Source of the DNA: Nannocystis pusilla
GTDB taxonomy: Bacteria > Myxococcota_A > Polyangia > Nannocystales > Nannocystaceae
Length of the DNA stretch: 64,000 nt
Direction: 5' to 3'
NCBI RefSeq assembly: GCF_020073745.1
Contig: NZ_JAIRAU010000011.1
Location: forward strand, 228,298 to 292,297
The translations under genes were made by a program, and so were the position numbers. The notes under the pieces are model-generated. The model saw only the letters and a list, made by a program, of their open reading frames with translations. It had not been told where the DNA came from and searched no databases. This document shows, in pieces, positions 25,602 through 33,994 of this stretch (its first letter is position 1; the number at the start of each line of letters is the position of its first letter).

Positions 25602-26656
25602 TCGTCAGCCCCGGCCCCGAGGTCGAGCGCCGCGAGCTGCTCGCCGTCGCCTTCCACAACTACCCGCTCGACGACGCCCTCGTCGCCTGCGTCGTCCCCG
25701 TCGGCACCCCCGGCGGCGCGGCCGTGATCTCCTATGAGAACGCCCTGTGCTCGCTCCACGTCGACGAGCACGGCGCCGCCATCCGCGAGCTCGTCACCGA
25801 CGTCGTCCCCGCGATCGCCAGCGGCGACCTCGCGCCGATCCGCCCGGCCGCGCCCGGCCGCGCCTGCACGTATCTGCAGAGCCGGCGGATGGTCCGCTAC
25901 GACCTCGACCAGCGGGCCACCCAGCAGCTCCGCATGGTCAGCGGCGACAACGTCGTCATCGCCGGCATCTGGCTCTCGGGACAGGAGAACCGCCTCGCCG
26001 TCCAGGTCGAGGACACCAGCCGCTACGACGACGGCGGCCTGGTGCTCGGGCGCGTCGAGGTGTTCGAGCGCGCGAGCGGCCGCCGCCTCGGCGCCGCCTC
26101 GCTGCCGAAGGCCCGCGCCGCCGGCCAGGGCTGGGCCGCCGGCGCCGGCGTGGTGGCGATCGCCGAGCGCGGCGGCCTCACGGTGTTCGGCGCCGACATG
26201 AGCCCGATCGCCGATCACCCGCTCACCCGCGCCGCCCGGGCCGCGCTCGCCGAGGCCGGCGCCAGCGAGGTCCACGCGCTGCGGATCCATCCGACGCTAC
26301 CGATCGCCATGCTCGCCGCCGGCACCGCCGACATGATGGGCGTCCGCGACTTCGTCCTGCACCGGATCACCTGGACCGAGACCGGCGCGTTCGAGGTGCG
26401 GCGATTCGCCAAGCTGCACGCCGTCGGCGACCTCGCCTTCGGCGCCCACGCCCCCGCCGGCGACGCCCTCGACGTCCGGATCAGCACCGGCGGCGTCACC
26501 TGGATGATGCTCGCCGTCGGCCCGCGCACCCTGCTCGACCTCGGCCCCTCGCGCGGGCTGCAGGGCGCGGTCTGGTCGGGCCCCTCGCGCTTCCTCGCGT
26601 TCGAGCGCGCCGGGGCGCAGATCGTCGTCTTCACGCTGCCCCAGGGAATCGCATGA
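25598..26656 (+). CDS. Beta-rich propeller-like protein in T6SS effector module, candidate immunity or chaperone
   Basis: 352 residues from GTG 25598, overlapping the effector stop by 4 bases and preceded by GGAGG at 25585-25589. No signal peptide or TM segment. The sequence is strand-rich with repeated segments (VIAGIWLSGQENRLAVQV, VVAIAERGGLTVFG, VWSGPSRFLAFER) that suggest a propeller-like fold. Tight coupling to the PAAR-hydrolase upstream and the DUF4123 adaptor downstream makes an immunity or effector-chaperone role plausible; this rests on position alone. No family was recognised. Confidence 0.6.
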   Translation: MIVSPGPEVERRELLAVAFHNYPLDDALVACVVPVGTPGGAAVISYENALCSLHVDEHGAAIRELVTDVVPAIASGDLAPIRPAAPGRACTYLQSRRMVRYDLDQRATQQLRMVSGDNVVIAGIWLSGQENRLAVQVEDTSRYDDGGLVLGRVEVFERASGRRLGAASLPKARAAGQGWAAGAGVVAIAERGGLTVFGADMSPIADHPLTRAARAALAEAGASEVHALRIHPTLPIAMLAAGTADMMGVRDFVLHRITWTETGAFEVRRFAKLHAVGDLAFGAHAPAGDALDVRISTGGVTWMMLAVGPRTLLDLGPSRGLQGAVWSGPSRFLAFERAGAQIVVFTLPQGIA

Positions 26657-27492
26657 GTCGGCCGCGCCGCGGCATCGTCGAGCTGTGCTGGGGCCCGCAG
26701 CAGGGCTCCAAGGCCGTCATCACCCCCGGGCAGCGCTGGACGATCGGGCGCGACCCGTCGGCCACGCTCTCGCTCGCCGACGAGTCGCTCGCCCCGACCC
26801 ACGCCGCGATCGAGTGGGACGGCGAGCGCGCGCGGCTCTACCACCTCGGCGGCGAGGCGCTGACCTTGCTCTCGGGACAGGCGGTCACCACCGCCGCGCC
26901 GATCGAGCACGGCGAGTGGATCCGCGTCGGCGCCGTCGATCTGCTGTTCCACGTCGAGGCCCTCACGCCGACCCCGTGGTCGCGCGAGCCGGACGACGAG
27001 GCCGCGGCCGCGCGGGCCCTCGCCGGGCTGCAGCGCGTCCCGGGCCAGCTGTTCGCCGTGCTCGACACCGGCAGCGAGCCGCGGATCGCCGAGCTCGTGC
27101 GCGAGTCGGTCGCCCCGTGGCGCTCCCTGTTCGACGGCGTCGAGGGCGCCCGCCTGCAAGAGGCCGCCCCGCACGTGGTCAACGTGTCCGCCGACCCCCG
27201 CCTGCGCGACGACCTCGTGCGCGAGGGCTGGGGCTATCGCTGGGGCGTGTGGCTCGTCAGCGACAAGTCGCTCCACGAGGTGCGGCAGCACCTGCGAAAG
27301 TTCCTGCTGGTCCAGCGCGAGGGCACCCCCGAGCCGACCTACTTCCGCTTCTACGATCCGGGCGTGCTGCGCGTGTTCCTCGAGTCGTGCACCCCGGCCG
27401 AGCTGACGCAGTGGTTCGGCACCGTGATCCGCTGTCACATCTGCGAGGACATCGACGACCCATCCGGCTGGTGGCGCCTCGACGCGCGCTGA
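26653..27492 (+). CDS. FHA domain-DUF4123 fusion, T6SS effector adaptor
   Basis: A 279-residue protein starting with an ATGA overlap. Residues 5-105 are an FHA domain: WTIGRDPSATLSLADESLAPTHA carries the GR and SxxH-like core. Residues 125-279 match DUF4123, with LFAVLDTGSEPRI at its start and the signature TYFRFYDPGVLRVFLESC about residue 230. DUF4123 proteins load specific effectors onto VgrG tips. The FHA part would allow phosphothreonine-dependent control by a Ser/Thr kinase (inference). It closes the four-gene vgrG module. Confidence 0.88.
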   Translation: MSRPRRGIVELCWGPQQGSKAVITPGQRWTIGRDPSATLSLADESLAPTHAAIEWDGERARLYHLGGEALTLLSGQAVTTAAPIEHGEWIRVGAVDLLFHVEALTPTPWSREPDDEAAAARALAGLQRVPGQLFAVLDTGSEPRIAELVRESVAPWRSLFDGVEGARLQEAAPHVVNVSADPRLRDDLVREGWGYRWGVWLVSDKSLHEVRQHLRKFLLVQREGTPEPTYFRFYDPGVLRVFLESCTPAELTQWFGTVIRCHICEDIDDPSGWWRLDAR

Positions 27493-27717
27493 GCCGGCGA
27501 GGACCTCCGCGGCGCGCGCGAGCGACAGCGCAGGTCGGGTCGCTCGGATGGAACGCTCGAGTGGGGCCGTCCAATCCTCGGCGGGCCGCTCGATGGGAGC
27601 GGTCCGGCCCTCGCGTCGAGTCCGCCGAGGGCGTGCGACCCCGAGCTGCCTCGCGCATTCGTCCGCTGCGAGGCCTCGCGGCGTGACACCGATCCGGCGC
27701 GCCGGTACGATGCCCGC

Positions 27718-28392
27718 ATGCGCTCGCTTATCCTTCTCACCACGCTCTCTGCCGCGCTCGCGTGCGGCCCCGCCGACGGCGGCACGGCCTCGGGCAGCGA
27801 GACGTCGACCGCCGCGACCGGCGACCCGCAGACCGCCTCCACGCAGCCCACCAGCACCGGCGACAGCACCGGCGGCGTCCCCACCGCGCCCGAATGCCAG
27901 GAGGACGCCGACTGCGCGCTCTTCAACGACTGTTGCCGGTGCACCGCCGCGCCCAAGAGCGCCCAATTCCCCGAGTGCGACGCGACCTGCCTGCAATCGA
28001 CCTGCGACGCCCTCGGCCTGCGGGACGTCCAGGTCGCGTGCCTCTCGGGCAGGTGCGAGTTCGCCAGGGTGACCTGCAGCGACGGCCCGGTCGCCTGCGA
28101 CGAGGCGAAGCCCCAGTGCGCCGAGGGTACCGTCAACTCCGTGAAGGACAGCTGCTGGGGCCCGTGCATGGACCCGCGCTACTGCGAAGGCGGCCCCTGC
28201 ACCGCCGACTCCTGCGGCGACGGCTGGACCTGCGTCGACTCCCAGTCCGGCGCGAGCACCTGCGCGCCGGTCCCGTTCGAGTGCAGCGGCGGCACGCCGA
28301 CCTGCGCCTGCCTGCAGCCCTACCTCGACGAGTTCTGCGGCGGCGCGTGCAGCGACGCCGCGGGCGGCGTCCTCTGCGAAGACGGCGGGTGA
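27718..28392 (+). CDS. Cysteine-rich lipoprotein
   Basis: 224 residues from ATG 27718. MRSLILLTTLSAALAC is a lipoprotein signal with Cys16, followed by a short Gly/Thr/Ser linker and ~160 residues with more than 25 cysteines, many paired (CCRCT, CGDGWTC). Such secreted Cys-rich proteins are common in myxobacteria, and their roles are mostly unknown. It is monocistronic, with 225 bases upstream after the T6SS module and a compositional change after its end. Confidence 0.75.
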   Translation: MRSLILLTTLSAALACGPADGGTASGSETSTAATGDPQTASTQPTSTGDSTGGVPTAPECQEDADCALFNDCCRCTAAPKSAQFPECDATCLQSTCDALGLRDVQVACLSGRCEFARVTCSDGPVACDEAKPQCAEGTVNSVKDSCWGPCMDPRYCEGGPCTADSCGDGWTCVDSQSGASTCAPVPFECSGGTPTCACLQPYLDEFCGGACSDAAGGVLCEDGG

Positions 28393-28922
28393 CACCGACG
28401 CTCCGTCCCTGCGCACGACCAGTCCGGTCGGAGGTCCAGAACGGGCTGCGACACCTTCGCGGGAGGACGGCGGTCGCTCGTCGATCAAGAGTTGGCTCTG
28501 CCGCTTTCGTTCTTCGGCGACGAACACGAGCGACATGGGCGTTGTGGAATGACACCTGCCCAAGCTCGGTTCGTAGTTCGCTAGTGCGAGGGCCGACTGA
28601 GTCTCCCACTGCGGGCTGCTTGCAGCTATTAAGCGCGCAAAGCGCCACGGCGCCTTCCCCTGGAAAGACGCGGGCGAGGCGCCGTTATTGGGAAACCTAC
28701 ATATGTGCGGTATATCATCATCGCCGTTACACCGGGCTGAGGCACTATCGCCGCGCGAAAACAAACGGCGCGGTTTGGAACGGCCGTCCCAATACCATCA
28801 TCGACAGCCTTTTCTGTATTGTAGATTACAGGAATTTCGCTGTACTACTGCGCTACCTCGGATATCCTGTCCGTACCAGCAACGACGAGAAGGCCGCCCG
28901 TCGGCGGGGGTCGTAGGTCACT
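28393..28922 (+). other. AT-richer leader region of the deaminase cassette
   Basis: These 530 bases contain no supported gene and include clearly AT-richer stretches than the surroundings. A promoter-like pair lies at 28688-28716, leaving about 200 bases of untranslated leader before the deaminase start. In that leader CCGCGC (28751-28756) can pair with GCGCGG (28768-28773). In characterised AvcID systems the deaminase is preceded by an inhibitory RNA, so this leader is the place to look for one (inference). Confidence 0.45.
28688..28716 (+). promoter_or_regulatory. Candidate sigma-70-type promoter of the deaminase cassette
   Basis: TTGGGA at 28688-28693 and TATATC at 28711-28716 are separated by 17 bases. 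It is the best -35/-10 pair in an AT-richer island ahead of the deaminase gene. Confidence 0.4.
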
Positions 28923-30602
28923 ATGACTGTGCTTCCTGCTATTGTGCAACTTCGCCCTCCGTCTCGCCGAGACAGCCGGGGCGTGGTGAAAGCCGAGACC
29001 TCTGGCGAACTCGTGTTCGCAGTTGTCGGCCACATCGGCTCGGGGACGAGTACTATTGCCCGCCGCCTAGTGGCCGTGCTTGAAGGCGAAAAGTACCACG
29101 TCAGCTATATCAAGGCGAGCGACTGTATCCGCGAGTGGGCGAAATCTCAGGACAAAGCGGTCGATGGGCACGCCTCCCGGAGTCGTGCTCGCCTACGCGC
29201 GATGCAGGATCTCGGGGACGAGATTCGAGTGCGGGATCACGGTGCAGTCGCCCGCCAGCTCGTGCGAGCGATCAAGAGCGAGCGTGCACAACGGCTGGGT
29301 CAGGGCTCCGCGAAGGGACCAGTGCATCCGGACGGCAAGCGACACGCATATGTGCTCGACAGCGTACGGCACCCGGCTGAGGTGCATCTCTTGCGTGCGG
29401 TGTACGGTAATGCCTTCGCGTTGATCGGTGTGGTCTGTGACGAGCAGGTGCGCCGTCAACGCATCGTCCGCAAGTATGAGGATATCGGTGAGCCAGCCGT
29501 CGACGAGATCATGGAGTATGACGCCCGTGCCGGCGCCAAGCACAGCCAGAGCGTTCGGGACGCGTTCTTCCTCTCCGACGTATTTCTGGATAATACAGTC
29601 GAATCCGAGCGTGCGGACGAGCAACAGCGGCGCAAGGTCCCCAACGAGGCATGGGATATCCCCGACCAATTGCGGCGCACAGTCAACATCGTTGCTCGCA
29701 CGGAGGTCGTCCGCCCGACGATCGAGGAACACGCCATGTTCGTCGCCTACGGGGCACAGCAGCGGAGCGCGTGCCTGTCACGGCAGGTTGGCGCGGCGGT
29801 GGTCGATCGCGGCGGCAACGTACTCGCCTCCGGCACCAATGAAGTGCCTCAGGCCGGCGGCGGAGTGTATGGACAAACCCTCGTGTCCTCGGCCCGGGAT
29901 GACCACCGATGTGCCAATCGGCCCGGTTCTTGGCAAGGCTGCTGGAACACGAAGAAGCAGTCGGAGATCATTGACGACCTGATCGACCATCTGCCCACAG
30001 AGGCCAAACTGCCCCCCAATGCCGTGGCCGAACTGAAAAACCTCTCTCCGGAAACGCAGGCAGCACTACGTTTAATCTTCACCGACGCGAAAGATGATCT
30101 ACGCGAGCAAATTCGAAAGACCCGCGTGGGGAGCTTATTGGAGTTTAGTCGTGCCGTTCACGCCGAGATGGACGCCCTGTTATCCGTCGCGCGGCAAGGT
30201 ATCTCGACGCTCGGCACGCGGATTTTCGTGACGACCTTTCCGTGCCACTACTGTGCCCGGCACATTGTCGGCGCAGGCGTCGATGAGGTCCAATTCATCG
30301 AACCATATCCAAAGAGCCTGGCACTTGATCTACATTCGGATTCGATCACGACGAATCGTCAGGGCTGGGTACGCCCGAGCGAAAGCAAAGGTGGATCGAA
30401 GCAGGTCTTGTTTCGTCCGTTCACGGGGGTAGCCCCGCGCCTCTACGAGCGCGCGTTTCTAAAGGACCGTCCGCTCAAGGATGACCGGACCGGCGAGAAG
30501 CGACTGGGCGAGGCGGAATGGACCGACGGATGGGACATCTTCCGCAAGAGTTATGTCGAGCTCGAGGCCCAACTCGCCGAGGAAGAGGTTGCCGAAACGT
30601 GA
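28923..30602 (+). CDS. AvcD-like anti-phage dCTP/dCMP deaminase with N-terminal P-loop domain
   Basis: A 559-residue two-domain protein. Residues 30-250 form a nucleotide-kinase-like P-loop domain with Walker A GHIGSGTS (Gly36-Ser43). Residues 270-500 form a zinc-dependent cytidine/deoxycytidylate deaminase: an N-terminal GAAVVDRGGNVLASGTNEVP strand pair, the catalytic HAE (His413-Glu415) and PCHYC (Cys441, Cys444). This architecture matches the anti-phage deaminases (AvcD/DCD), which deplete dCTP/dCMP during phage infection. GC content and codon choice are visibly less extreme than in the flanks, suggesting acquisition by transfer. It overlaps the next gene by 4 bases. The family call is from motif order. 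Confidence 0.85.
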   Translation: MTVLPAIVQLRPPSRRDSRGVVKAETSGELVFAVVGHIGSGTSTIARRLVAVLEGEKYHVSYIKASDCIREWAKSQDKAVDGHASRSRARLRAMQDLGDEIRVRDHGAVARQLVRAIKSERAQRLGQGSAKGPVHPDGKRHAYVLDSVRHPAEVHLLRAVYGNAFALIGVVCDEQVRRQRIVRKYEDIGEPAVDEIMEYDARAGAKHSQSVRDAFFLSDVFLDNTVESERADEQQRRKVPNEAWDIPDQLRRTVNIVARTEVVRPTIEEHAMFVAYGAQQRSACLSRQVGAAVVDRGGNVLASGTNEVPQAGGGVYGQTLVSSARDDHRCANRPGSWQGCWNTKKQSEIIDDLIDHLPTEAKLPPNAVAELKNLSPETQAALRLIFTDAKDDLREQIRKTRVGSLLEFSRAVHAEMDALLSVARQGISTLGTRIFVTTFPCHYCARHIVGAGVDEVQFIEPYPKSLALDLHSDSITTNRQGWVRPSESKGGSKQVLFRPFTGVAPRLYERAFLKDRPLKDDRTGEKRLGEAEWTDGWDIFRKSYVELEAQLAEEEVAET

Positions 30603-31105
30603 GGCGATCGACACCAAATTTGCGCCTCGTCCCGGATGCGCTCGATCCACCACCAATCATCGGTGATGGAGAGCAATTGACGCTGTTCTCCGAACAGCGA
30701 ACGAGCGATTTCGTTGGACTGGTCGACGTATCACGGTTGACGGACACGCAATTCGCCGAAATCCTAGTGACGTACCATCCACGGTTTGTGTTCGACGCCC
30801 GACTGGCTCCGTACCTGAACATCGGCCGGCTTCACCGCCATGATGTCTTCGAGTTATTCGCATCTGTGGGGGCAACCTATCTGTATGCGTTGCCGCGTGA
30901 GGCAGACGGACGCTCGGAGGGTGCAGCGCGCGAAGTCTCGACACGACTACTCGAGGAATGGAACACTGGCCGGGGTTCCCGGGGCGTCGCGTTAGTGTTT
31001 CTGCAAGCGACGGACGGAGCACGAGAGTTGCGACAGAGCATACGGAGGCAGTTCGCTGCGCACGCTCTTCGACCGCCCAGCATTCGGATTCTTAATCCAG
31101 GCTGA
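30599..31105 (+). CDS. Small protein cotranslated with the deaminase, DUF488-like pattern
   Basis: 168 residues starting at GTG 30599, overlapping the deaminase stop as GTGA. After a 25-residue lead it has the pattern FVGLVDVSRLTDTQFAEIL, then FVFDARLAPYLN, a Rossmann-like beta-alpha alternation reminiscent of the DUF488 family (weak, remembered similarity). A second half reads GVALVFLQATDGARELR and ends RPPSIRILNPG. No TM segment or signal. Same lower GC as the deaminase, so the two genes travel together. It may be an accessory or regulator of the deaminase; function unknown. Confidence 0.65.
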   Translation: MRRSTPNLRLVPDALDPPPIIGDGEQLTLFSEQRTSDFVGLVDVSRLTDTQFAEILVTYHPRFVFDARLAPYLNIGRLHRHDVFELFASVGATYLYALPREADGRSEGAAREVSTRLLEEWNTGRGSRGVALVFLQATDGARELRQSIRRQFAAHALRPPSIRILNPG

Positions 31106-31217
31106 GTACGCTGCCGTAGTTCAAACTCGCCCGGACATCAGCAGCCAAGCGTAACGGGAATTGTGCATCGGCCCCGAAAGGGCTACCGCAGGGTTACTCT
31201 GTCGTAGGGTTCTTCCC

Positions 31218-32006
31218 CTACCGCACCACCTCGAACATCCCGTCGATCCTGCTGATGAACACCGGAAGCGACCACGCGTTGCCGTCGGCTGCCAGCCCGC
31301 GGAACACCGGCCCGTCGTCGCGGGCGCTTCGCGGCTCGATCACCCGCCCACCGCAGCACAGGTGCAGGCGCACCTCCTCGTGCCGCAGCGGCGCCACCGT
31401 CCACGCCCCGTCCTTCGCCAGCTCCGAGAATTGCTGCTCGAGCGCCGCGCGAGCCGCCTCGGGCGTCGTCCCGTAGAGGGGAGCCAGCTCGGCGAATTTG
31501 ATCTTTTGCCGCGACAGGAGCCCCGGGATGTCGCCCTCGACCAGGTCGGCGTGGAGCGCGTCGAGGAACATGAACAGCTCGGCGGTCGTCGCCATGTCGA
31601 GCGACAGCACCGCCGCCGTCTGCCAGGCCCACGTCGGCCCCGGCGGCAATCTGAAGTTGTAGGCCACGCGGTGCGGCAGCGTCGGCGGTGGGTCGTCGGG
31701 CAGCGGCGCGAACGTCAGGCCGTCGACGACCTGGTCCTCGCCGGCGGGCACGACCTCGCCGAGCGGGCCGACGCAGCGCTGGACGATCAGCCGACGCGGC
31801 GACAGCGGATCGACGATGGCGGTCGGCGGCGCGATCGCGTCGATGCGCACCGCGATCTCGTTGTCGCCGCTGACCAGCCACTCGCCGACCGAGGGGATCG
31901 CGGTGTAGGGCGTGTCGACGGGCGTGCGGAGGATCGGCGCGCCGTTGACGAACAGCTCGCAGGCGTAGCCGTGGATCGAGACGTTGAGGTAATCGACGGT
32001 GGTCAC
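31218..32006 (-). CDS. Hypothetical protein, last gene of a three-gene minus-strand operon
   Basis: 262 residues from GTG 32006, 12 bases after the stop of the preceding gene. The N-terminal ~150 residues are strand-rich (YLNVSIHGYACELFVNGAPIL looks like a carbohydrate-binding-type sandwich opening). The C-terminal ~110 are partly helical with AAVLSLDMATTAELFMFLDAL and end in LHLCCGGRVIEPRS. No signal peptide. Position next to the 542- and 116-residue genes suggests joint function, possibly as an immunity or accessory protein for a secreted partner (inference only). The stop lies in a small hairpin (GTAGGG 31204-31209 with CCCTAC 31216-31221). Confidence 0.65.
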   Translation of the reverse strand: MTTVDYLNVSIHGYACELFVNGAPILRTPVDTPYTAIPSVGEWLVSGDNEIAVRIDAIAPPTAIVDPLSPRRLIVQRCVGPLGEVVPAGEDQVVDGLTFAPLPDDPPPTLPHRVAYNFRLPPGPTWAWQTAAVLSLDMATTAELFMFLDALHADLVEGDIPGLLSRQKIKFAELAPLYGTTPEAARAALEQQFSELAKDGAWTVAPLRHEEVRLHLCCGGRVIEPRSARDDGPVFRGLAADGNAWSLPVFISRIDGMFEVVR

Positions 32007-32018
32007 GGTGCTATCGCA

Positions 32019-33647
32019 TCACAGGATGGTCTTGGCCCAGATCGGCCGCTTGTCCCACAGGGTCGCGGACTTCGTCACGCTGAACAGCAGCTTGCTCTTG
32101 GCCGTGAAGGTACCTTTCCCTTCGGACAGGTCGAGGTTGGCCTTGAGGGAGAACGGGGCCAGCTCGATCACCGCCGCGCCCTCGAAGCCGGCGTTGATCT
32201 TGCCGACCACCTCGACCCAGTCGCCGAGCGCGCCGCGGACCCCGATCTCGCCGCCGACCGTCGGCGGGACCGAGATGGTCGCGGCCGGGCCGGTGCGGTC
32301 GGGGTTGGCCTCGCGGGTGCCGGTGATCTTGAGCTCGCCCGTCACGGCCCCGTAGACCTGGGCCTTGGCGCTCAGCAGCTCGAGGCCGAACGCGATCTCG
32401 GCCTTGGCCGACACCACCGTCAGCGACACCTCGAGCTTGTAGTAGCGATAGACGGTGTGATTCTTCGGCCACTCCTTGTAGCCCCACTCGTACTCGAGGC
32501 TGCCGGCGCACACGTCGACCTCGACCGAGAAGCTCCAGCCGATCTTCGGCATCTTGCGGCCGAGCGCCTTGAAGAACTCGATGAGGCCCAGGACCTGCTT
32601 GCGGATGGTGAAGACGAACTCGATGAACTCCGCCGCCTTGAACGACGACGTCCAGTCCTTGCCGTTGCGCGTGAACGTGAAGCTCTTGGCGGTGGCGAGC
32701 TTGCGGCTGTCGGGCGCGTCGCTGCCCTCGTAGCGGTCGGAACTGTAGTCGCGGCCGCGGATCGTCCCGAGCTGCTGGGTCTGCGTCACCGTGCCCCTGC
32801 TGTTGCCGACGGACTCGGTGCGGCGATACAGCTCGGTGTTGCTCGACGTCCGCATCTCCTCCTTGACCGAGTGGGACGTGCGCGCCATGCCGCGCGTGTC
32901 GGTGACCGAGCTGTTGTCGTAGCGGACCTTGCCCTCGGTGCCCGACGAGTTGGCCCTCTCCTTCTTCCTGACCGACGGCAGGCTGAGGCCGATCTTGAAG
33001 ATGTCGGGCGGGTAGACCGCGACCTTGTGCTTCCAGCCGTAGAACGCCTTGCGCTGCGGCGCCGGGCGGGCGCCGCAGGCCGCGAACGCGAACTGCCACA
33101 CCGCGGCCGGCGGGAAGAAGAACTGGCGCAGGCCGACGAAGAACCCGAGCTGGTTGACCTTGTTGAGGCGGGTCTGGAACCAGTTCGGCTCGTACTTGAC
33201 CGCGACCTGATGGCTCGGCCCGCGCAGCACCCTCGTCGTGCCGAGGCTGGCCGGGGGCACGACCGTCAGCGTCGGGTGCCCGGGCGAGTAGCCGGGGCCG
33301 CCCGACGCCTTGACCGTGATCGTGTCGGGGTCGATGACCTCGAACCGGTCGGTCACCTTCGGCTGGCGCGGGTTCGGCGAGTTGACCCGGTTGGTCATGA
33401 TCATGCCGCGCCCCTGGTCGAGCCAGAACGCGAGGCTGACGATCTCCCGCTTGCCCGGCTTGCCGCAGTGCGAGCAGCTGAACTCGAGCTTGTCGAAGTC
33501 GCACGGCGGCACCTTGCGCGGCTGCTGCTTCTGGCAGGTCGCGCACGGCTTGTTGGCCGGCTGGCCGGCGTTGCTCCTCAGCGCCGCCGGCGGGGTCTTG
33601 CCCGGGGCGGGTCGTGGCGCGGGTCGTGGAGCTGGTCTTTGGGTCAT
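32019..33647 (-). CDS. Hypothetical protein with N-terminal Cys ribbons and beta-rich C-terminus
   Basis: 542 residues from ATG 33647 (CAT at 33645-33647), overlapping the upstream stop by 4 bases. It opens with a Pro/Arg/Ala repeat (RPAPRPAPRPAPGK), then paired cysteines CATC and CSHCGKPG, then a short aromatic motif. Residues 190-330 are Ser/Thr-rich and polar. From about 330 to the end it is strand-rich with alternating hydrophobic residues (EVDVCAGSLEYEWGYKEW, GELKITGTREAN, FSLKANLDLSEGKGTFT), suggesting a beta-barrel or jelly-roll structure. No signal peptide. Possibly secreted by a contractile system, given the 116-residue gene upstream, but no function is recognised. Confidence 0.65.
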   Translation of the reverse strand: MTQRPAPRPAPRPAPGKTPPAALRSNAGQPANKPCATCQKQQPRKVPPCDFDKLEFSCSHCGKPGKREIVSLAFWLDQGRGMIMTNRVNSPNPRQPKVTDRFEVIDPDTITVKASGGPGYSPGHPTLTVVPPASLGTTRVLRGPSHQVAVKYEPNWFQTRLNKVNQLGFFVGLRQFFFPPAAVWQFAFAACGARPAPQRKAFYGWKHKVAVYPPDIFKIGLSLPSVRKKERANSSGTEGKVRYDNSSVTDTRGMARTSHSVKEEMRTSSNTELYRRTESVGNSRGTVTQTQQLGTIRGRDYSSDRYEGSDAPDSRKLATAKSFTFTRNGKDWTSSFKAAEFIEFVFTIRKQVLGLIEFFKALGRKMPKIGWSFSVEVDVCAGSLEYEWGYKEWPKNHTVYRYYKLEVSLTVVSAKAEIAFGLELLSAKAQVYGAVTGELKITGTREANPDRTGPAATISVPPTVGGEIGVRGALGDWVEVVGKINAGFEGAAVIELAPFSLKANLDLSEGKGTFTAKSKLLFSVTKSATLWDKRPIWAKTIL

Positions 33648-33994
33648 GTCTCTGCCGGGCTCCCGTAAAGGCTCGCGAGCAGGTCCATCGGCTCGGGCCA
33701 GGATTGCAGCTCCTCGAGGTTGTGGAGCACGCCGATCGCGTCGTCGCTGTCGGCGAAGCGCTCGTCGAATTGCGACGCGACCTCGAGGTGCCGCAGCAAC
33801 GAGACCTCCTCGACCAAACCGAGCTCGAGGCCGCGAGCCACGCGTCGCTCGACCCACGCGCCCGTGACGTCGTCGGGCGCCTCGGCCCAGCGCTCCGGGT
33901 GCGCGTCGCGGAGATGCACGATCGCCGAGGCGATGAATCGCCGCCGCGACAGGTTCGCAAGGGCCTCGATCTGCGGACGACGGATCTTGAGCAT
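33644..33994 (-). CDS. Small T6SS-associated-like protein, first gene of operon
   Basis: 116 residues from ATG 33994. The pattern MLKIRRPQIEALANLSRRRFIASAIVHL followed by ERRVARGLELGLVEEVSLLRHLEVA resembles a family of ~120-residue proteins frequently encoded beside T6SS effectors (remembered, not searched). Mostly helical, no TM segment. Its stop overlaps the next start as ATGA, so it is coupled to the 542-residue protein and may be its chaperone or adaptor (inference). Confidence 0.7.
   Translation of the reverse strand: MLKIRRPQIEALANLSRRRFIASAIVHLRDAHPERWAEAPDDVTGAWVERRVARGLELGLVEEVSLLRHLEVASQFDERFADSDDAIGVLHNLEELQSWPEPMDLLASLYGSPAET

Noticed and set aside
28393..28680. Possible small genes in the AT-richer region before the deaminase
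   Set aside because: Open frames are short, without ribosome-binding sites or recognisable motifs; treated as leader or non-coding.
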